Below, in pieces: positions 60,120-64,000 of a stretch of 64,000 nucleotides of DNA. Numbering within the stretch: the first letter of the stretch is position 1; each line of letters begins with the position of its first letter. Made by a program: the position numbers and the translations under genes. Below the pieces are notes generated by a model. That model did not search any database. It worked only from the letters and a program-made list of their open reading frames with translations, and was not told the DNA's origin. The stretch comes from Mycolicibacterium lacusdiani (GTDB taxonomy: Bacteria; Actinomycetota; Actinomycetes; Mycobacteriales; Mycobacteriaceae): positions 310,001 through 374,000 of the forward strand of contig NZ_JAKCFC010000002.1 in the NCBI RefSeq assembly GCF_021916785.1, written 5' to 3'.

Positions 60120-61840
60120 CAGGTACGCGCTCCGCCCGTGGCCGCCGGCTTCGAGGTCTTGGCCAGGTGCAGCGCGGCGAGATAGCCGAACGTCATGGCC
60201 GGTCCGATGGTGCCGCCGGGACCCGGATAGGTGTGGCCCATCACCGGGGAACTCACGTTGCCTGCGGCGTACAGGCCCTCGATCACCGAGCCGTCGTCGC
60301 GCAGCGCGCGGCCGTCGACGTCGGTGCGGACCCCGCCCTTGGTGCCGAGATCGCCGGGCACCATCTTCGCGGCGTAGAACGGCCCATGGCCGATCTCGCC
60401 CAGGTTGGGGTTCGGCTTGTTGGTCGGGTCGCCGTAGTAGCGGTCATAGGCGCTCTGGCCCCGCTTGAAGTCCTCGTCGACGCCGGTGCGGGCGAAGCCG
60501 TTGAAGCGCTCGACCGTCGCGGCGAACGCGTCGGCGGGCAGCCCGGTCTTCTCGGCCAATTCTTTCAGGGAGTCGGCCTTGACGATCACGCCCGACTCCA
60601 GCCACTTCTTCGGAATCCGTTGTCCCGGCTGCAATCCGGCGAAGATGTAGCGGTCACGATAACGCTGGTCGAAGATCAGCCACGCGGGGATGTTCTCGCC
60701 GGGGCCCGCGCCCTGGCCGTACTGGCCGCCGTACATGTGGTGGCACGCCTCGACGTACGGCATCGACTCGTTCATGAACCGCTTGCCCGCCATGTTGACG
60801 ATGATCGATCCGGGCGAATTGCGCTCCGACAGTGCGAACCACGGCGAGTCGACCAGCGGCACGGTCGGACCCCACCAGGCGTCCTCCATGATCTCCAGTG
60901 CGGCGCCCAGCTTCTCGGCAGCGATGATGCCGTCGCCGGTGTTGGCGACCGCGCCCACGGTCCACTCGGTGGTGATCGGCGCGCGCTGGTACTTCACCCG
61001 CATCTGCTCGTTGTGCTCGAAGCCGCCGCTACCGAGGATGACGCCGCGGCGCACCCGGATCAGTCGTGGCTCGGCGCTCTCCGGCTCGTTCGTGTCCCTG
61101 ACCCACACGCCTCTGACGACGCCGCCCTCGACGTACAGGTCGGTCAGCGCGGTGTTCAGCAGCACCGGCACGTTGGCCTTCTGCAGGCCGATCCGCAGCG
61201 GGGCGATCAACGCGCGTCCCATGCCCACCAGGTTCTTGCCGGTGGCGTTGGCCCACACCGAGCGAACGCCCACCTTGACGCTGCGGAGCACGCCGCGCGG
61301 ATGCCGCTTGAGCTGGTTGAGCCGGACGTAGTCCTGCTGCATGACCACCATGTTCATCGGCACCTTGCCGTACGGCGGTTCCAGCCCCTTCTCGTCGGGG
61401 CCGAGCTTCTTGGCGTTGAAGGGCTTGGGCTCCACGGAGCGGCCGGTGGCCTTGCCGCCCGGCGTCTCGGGGTAGTAGTCGGAGTACCCCGGCACCCAGC
61501 ACAGCTTCAGCGGCGAGTTCTTGAGCACGAACGACAGCATCTCCGGGCCGCGCTCGAGGTAGGTGTCGATCTTCTCCGGCGGGACGGCGTCGCCGATGAT
61601 CGCGTGCAGGTAGGTGCGCGCCGCATCGGCAGTGTCCTTGACCCCGTTACGCTTGAGGATCTCGTTGTTCGGGATCCACACGCCGCCACCCGACCGCGCC
61701 GTAGAACCTCCATAGTGCGGGGCCTTCTCGACGACTACTGTCGAGAGGCCCTGGTGGGCGGCGGTGAGGGCGGCGACCATGCCGGCGGCGCCGCTCCCGA
61801 CAACGACGACGTCAAACTCCTGGCACTCCTGCTCAGTCAT
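60119..61840 (-). CDS. kstD: 3-ketosteroid delta1-dehydrogenase KstD
   Basis: The 573-residue flavoprotein has the FAD-binding start FDVVVVGSGAAGMVAALTAA, VVVEKAPHYGGSTARSGGG and PNNEILKRNG. It ends with the second FAD-contact region GNVSSPVMGHTYPGPGGTIG. It introduces the C1-C2 double bond into ring A of 3-ketosteroids, the step that precedes ring opening. M. tuberculosis KstD (Rv3537) is about 563 aa. ATG 61840 is chosen over a frame to 61909, because it directly follows the family start and the operator/promoter lies immediately upstream, leaving almost no leader. Confidence 0.95.
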   Translation of the reverse strand: MTEQECQEFDVVVVGSGAAGMVAALTAAHQGLSTVVVEKAPHYGGSTARSGGGVWIPNNEILKRNGVKDTADAARTYLHAIIGDAVPPEKIDTYLERGPEMLSFVLKNSPLKLCWVPGYSDYYPETPGGKATGRSVEPKPFNAKKLGPDEKGLEPPYGKVPMNMVVMQQDYVRLNQLKRHPRGVLRSVKVGVRSVWANATGKNLVGMGRALIAPLRIGLQKANVPVLLNTALTDLYVEGGVVRGVWVRDTNEPESAEPRLIRVRRGVILGSGGFEHNEQMRVKYQRAPITTEWTVGAVANTGDGIIAAEKLGAALEIMEDAWWGPTVPLVDSPWFALSERNSPGSIIVNMAGKRFMNESMPYVEACHHMYGGQYGQGAGPGENIPAWLIFDQRYRDRYIFAGLQPGQRIPKKWLESGVIVKADSLKELAEKTGLPADAFAATVERFNGFARTGVDEDFKRGQSAYDRYYGDPTNKPNPNLGEIGHGPFYAAKMVPGDLGTKGGVRTDVDGRALRDDGSVIEGLYAAGNVSSPVMGHTYPGPGGTIGPAMTFGYLAALHLAKTSKPAATGGART

Positions 61841-61841
61841 G

Positions 61842-61855
61842 TAGAACACGTTATA
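61842..61855. promoter_or_regulatory. KstR operator overlapping divergent kstD/hsaE promoters
   Basis: TAGAACACGTTATA fits the known KstR consensus TNNAACNNGTTNNA at every fixed position. KstR is the TetR-family repressor of mycobacterial cholesterol catabolism, relieved by a cholesterol-derived CoA ester. On the minus strand TATAAC ends 9 bases before the kstD ATG, suggesting a leaderless or nearly leaderless mRNA. On the plus strand TATAGA could be the -10 for hsaE. One bound repressor would block both directions. Confidence 0.85.
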
Positions 61856-61911
61856 GAATGGCCCGGCCATCCAACAACAGTGCCGGTCAATCAAACGAGG
61901 GGACTTCACGA

Positions 61912-62697
61912 ATGTTGCCCGTCGAGGTGCGCACGAAGCTGGCCGCGGAGCTGGCCCAGGCTGAGCGCAGCCGCGATCCGATCACCCCGCTCACGGATGG
62001 CCATCCGGAGATCGACGTGGTCGACGCGTATGAGATCCAGCTGATCAACATCCGGCAGAAGGTCGCCGAGGGGGCTCGGGTCATCGGCCACAAGGTGGGT
62101 CTGTCGTCGGAGGCGATGCAGAAGATGATGGGAGTCGACGAGCCCGATTACGGGCATCTGCTCGACGACATGGAGGTCTTCGAGGATCGGCCGGTCGAGG
62201 CCGGTCGGTTCCTGTATCCGCGGGTGGAGGTCGAGGTCGGTTTCATCCTGGCCGACGACCTGCCCGGGGAGGGCTGCACCGAGGACGACGTGCTGGCGGC
62301 GACGGCGGCGTTCGCGCCGTCGATCGAGTTGATCGACACCAGGATCACCGACTGGAAGATCAAGTTGTGCGACACGATCGCCGACAACGCCTCGTCTGCG
62401 GGCTGGGTGCTGGGGAAGGAACGGGTATCGCCCAAGGACGTCGACATCCGGGCGATCGATGCAGTGTTGACCTGCAATGGCGAGGTGGTCGCCGAGGGAA
62501 GAAGTGATGCGGTGCTGGGCAATCCGGTGACTGCGGTGGCGTGGTTGGCGCGCAAGGTCGATCAGTTCGGCGTGCGTTTGAAGGCCGGTGACATCGTGTT
62601 GCCGGGATCCTGCACGCGTGCGATAGATGCACGTCCGGGAGACGATTTCGTAGCTCGGTTCGACGGGCTAGGTTCAGTTCACCTTTCCTTCCAGTGA
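61912..62697 (+). CDS. hsaE: 2-hydroxyhexa-2,4-dienoate hydratase HsaE
   Basis: The 261-residue protein has the same length as M. tuberculosis HsaE (Rv3536c). It shows the family features IGHKVGLSSEAMQKMMGVDEP, YPRVEVEVGFILADDLPG and SAGWVLGKERVSP, where Glu residues bind the metal. It hydrates the dienoate released from the cholesterol A ring to 4-hydroxy-2-oxohexanoate. ATG 61912 follows GAGGGGA; a longer frame to 61858 overlaps the promoter and is rejected. It is the first gene of hsaEGF. Confidence 0.95.
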   Translation: MLPVEVRTKLAAELAQAERSRDPITPLTDGHPEIDVVDAYEIQLINIRQKVAEGARVIGHKVGLSSEAMQKMMGVDEPDYGHLLDDMEVFEDRPVEAGRFLYPRVEVEVGFILADDLPGEGCTEDDVLAATAAFAPSIELIDTRITDWKIKLCDTIADNASSAGWVLGKERVSPKDVDIRAIDAVLTCNGEVVAEGRSDAVLGNPVTAVAWLARKVDQFGVRLKAGDIVLPGSCTRAIDARPGDDFVARFDGLGSVHLSFQ

Positions 62698-62718
62698 TGA
62701 TCTTCGATTCAGGAGCCG

Positions 62719-63666
62719 ATGCACATGGCCGAAATGGCTTCTAGGAAGCGATCCGTCGCGATCGTCGGGTCGGGCAACATCAGCACCGACCTGCTGTACA
62801 AGTTGCTGCGGTCGGATTGGCTGGAACCGCGGTGGATGATCGGGATCGACCCGGAGTCCGAGGGTTTGGCGCGGGCGCGCAAGCTGGGGTTGGAGACCAG
62901 TCACGAGGGTGTGGATTGGCTTCTCGCGCAGGATGAGAAGCCCGATCTGGTGTTCGAGGCGACCAGTGCCTACGTGCATCGTGAAGCCGCACCGCGCTAC
63001 GCGGAGGCGGGCATCCGCGCGATCGATCTGACCCCGGCGGCCATCGGGCCCGGGGTCATTCCGCCCGCCAACCTGCGCGAGCACCTCGACGCACCGAACG
63101 TGAACATGGTGACCTGCGGTGGGCAGGCGACAATTCCGATCGTCTACGCCGTGACCCGCGCGGTGGAGGCCCAGGGTGGGGTGGTGCCCTACGGCGAGAT
63201 CGTGGCGTCGGTGTCCTCGGCGTCGGCCGGTCCGGGAACCCGGGCCAACATCGACGAATTCACCAAGACCACCAGCGCCGGGGTGTCGGGCATCGGCGGT
63301 GCGCGCCGCGGCAAGGCGATCATCATCCTCAACCCGGCCGATCCGCCGATGATCATGCGCGACACCATCTTCTGCGCGATTCCCGAGGACGCCGACCGCG
63401 ATGCGATCGCCGCGTCGATCCGCGACGTGGTCGCCGAGGTGCAGACCTACGTGCCGGGCTACCGCCTGCTCAACGAGCCGCAGTTCGACGACCCGTCGAT
63501 GAACTCCGGCGGTCAAGCCGTGGTCACGACGTTCATCGAGGTCGAGGGCGCGGGCGACTACCTGCCGCCCTACGCCGGCAATCTCGACATCATGACCGCC
63601 GCGGCCACCAAGGTGGGCGAGGAGATCGCCAAGCAGTCCCTGACAGCAGCAGGAGCGCAATCGTGA
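62719..63666 (+). CDS. hsaG: CoA-acylating propionaldehyde/acetaldehyde dehydrogenase HsaG
   Basis: The 315-residue protein has the NAD-binding start [20 protein letters not shown], the catalytic cysteine in [14 protein letters not shown] and [20 protein letters not shown]. It oxidises the aldehyde channelled from HsaF to its acyl-CoA. Compared with M. tuberculosis HsaG (303 aa as I recall) there is a short insertion near [17 protein letters not shown] 62719 and ATG 62725 are both possible; AGGAG lies closer to optimal spacing for the second. The stop overlaps the hsaF GTG. Confidence 0.94.
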   Translation: MHMAEMASRKRSVAIVGSGNISTDLLYKLLRSDWLEPRWMIGIDPESEGLARARKLGLETSHEGVDWLLAQDEKPDLVFEATSAYVHREAAPRYAEAGIRAIDLTPAAIGPGVIPPANLREHLDAPNVNMVTCGGQATIPIVYAVTRAVEAQGGVVPYGEIVASVSSASAGPGTRANIDEFTKTTSAGVSGIGGARRGKAIIILNPADPPMIMRDTIFCAIPEDADRDAIAASIRDVVAEVQTYVPGYRLLNEPQFDDPSMNSGGQAVVTTFIEVEGAGDYLPPYAGNLDIMTAAATKVGEEIAKQSLTAAGAQS

Positions 63667-64000
63667 GCGTCACCACCGGCACCGACGGCATCTACTTCAA
63701 CCCCATCTGGGACGTCCGGATGACCGACACGTCGCTGCGCGACGGGTCCCATCACAAGCGTCACCAGTTCACCCTCGAGGAGGTCGGCTCGATCGTCGCC
63801 GCGCTCGACGCGGCGGGCGTGCCGGTCATCGAGGTGACCCACGGCGACGGGCTGGGCGGGTCGAGCTTCAACTACGGGTTCTCCAAGACCCCGGAGCAGC
63901 AGCTGATCAAGCTGGCGGCCGAGACCGCCAAGGACGCCAAGATCGCCTTCCTGATGCTGCCGGGCGTGGGCACCAAGGAAGACATCAAGGAGGCGCAGAA
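63663..64000 (+). CDS. hsaF: 4-hydroxy-2-oxoacid aldolase HsaF (5' part)
   Basis: The frame starts at GTG 63663, overlapping the hsaG TGA (GTGA), and runs off the window after about 112 codons. It contains [20 protein letters not shown], the DmpG-type aldolase active-site start (Arg-Asp metal and catalytic residues), and [13 protein letters not shown]. HsaF forms a channelling complex with HsaG and splits 4-hydroxy-2-oxohexanoate to pyruvate and propionaldehyde. The C-terminal two thirds lie outside the window. Confidence 0.95.
   Translation, partial: MSVTTGTDGIYFNPIWDVRMTDTSLRDGSHHKRHQFTLEEVGSIVAALDAAGVPVIEVTHGDGLGGSSFNYGFSKTPEQQLIKLAAETAKDAKIAFLMLPGVGTKEDIKEAQ

Noticed and set aside
60167-62044. 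Open frame of 625 codons antisense to kstD
   Set aside because: KstD is unmistakable on the other strand; the antisense product has no recognisable motif and biased composition.

Overview
The window looks like chromosomal DNA of a mycobacterium, probably an environmental fast-growing one (Mycolicibacterium-like). The evidence is high GC, many GTG starts, ATGA/GTGA stop-start overlaps, and cholesterol-catabolism genes at both ends that closely match M. tuberculosis Rv3534c-Rv3541c. Species cannot be fixed from the sequence. I saw no tRNA, rRNA, insertion sequence, integrase or CRISPR array.

Layout. (1) 1-1476: end of chsH1 and complete ltp2 (cholesterol side-chain degradation), followed by a perfect hairpin. 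(2) 1.8-54.7 kb: a very large exopolysaccharide (EPS) locus in alternating blocks. Block A (+, 1.8-9.5 kb): flippase, chain-length protein and three glycosyltransferases (GTs), one a double GT4. Block B (-, 9.4-17.3 kb): PaaK/CapK-like adenylating enzyme, two lipoproteins, membrane GT-C enzyme, second chain-length protein, polymerase. Block C (+, 17.5-28.4 kb): heparinase-like lyase, GT2, LuxR-type regulator, fused priming transferase/GT26, GT4, gmd, exported glycosidase. Block D (-, 28.5-38.9 kb): an acyl/amide decoration operon (VOC protein, acetyltransferase, GT2, AMP ligase, membrane SGNH protein, AcpS, carrier-like protein, AsnB, NadE-like) plus fcl and a second flippase. Block E (39.0-43.1 kb): acetyltransferase, intact acyl carrier protein, GT-C and two GT2 enzymes. 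Block F (-, 43.0-49.6 kb): WcaF-like acetyltransferase, GT4, two SGNH proteins, three chain-length proteins, second polymerase. Block G (50.1-54.7 kb): third polymerase, GT2, third flippase, serine-acetyltransferase-like protein, YdcF-like protein. (3) 55.1-58.1 kb: a PPE68-like / PE-like ESX substrate pair and a membrane-anchored protein. (4) 58.1-59.1 kb: an MPT63-like secreted protein with a repeat tail. (5) 59.3-64.0 kb: Rv3538-like hydratase, kstD, hsaE, hsaG and the start of hsaF, with an exact KstR-type operator between kstD and hsaE.

How it may work together. The fused transferase would start a lipid-linked glycan, GT2/GT4 enzymes extend it (GDP-fucose from Gmd and Fcl), Wzx-like flippases export it, Wzy-like enzymes polymerise it under chain-length proteins, and extracytoplasmic hydrolases trim it. 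Block D looks like a carrier-protein-based acylation and amidation branch. Having three flippases, three polymerases and five chain-length proteins suggests more than one glycan or chain class.

The main points of interest are the position of this locus inside the cholesterol cluster; a recurring GAACTAGTTC-type palindrome at its promoters together with one internal regulator; and several proteins that lack a key catalytic residue (priming transferase, receiver domain, carrier protein, SGNH hydrolase, both tyrosine-kinase-like proteins).
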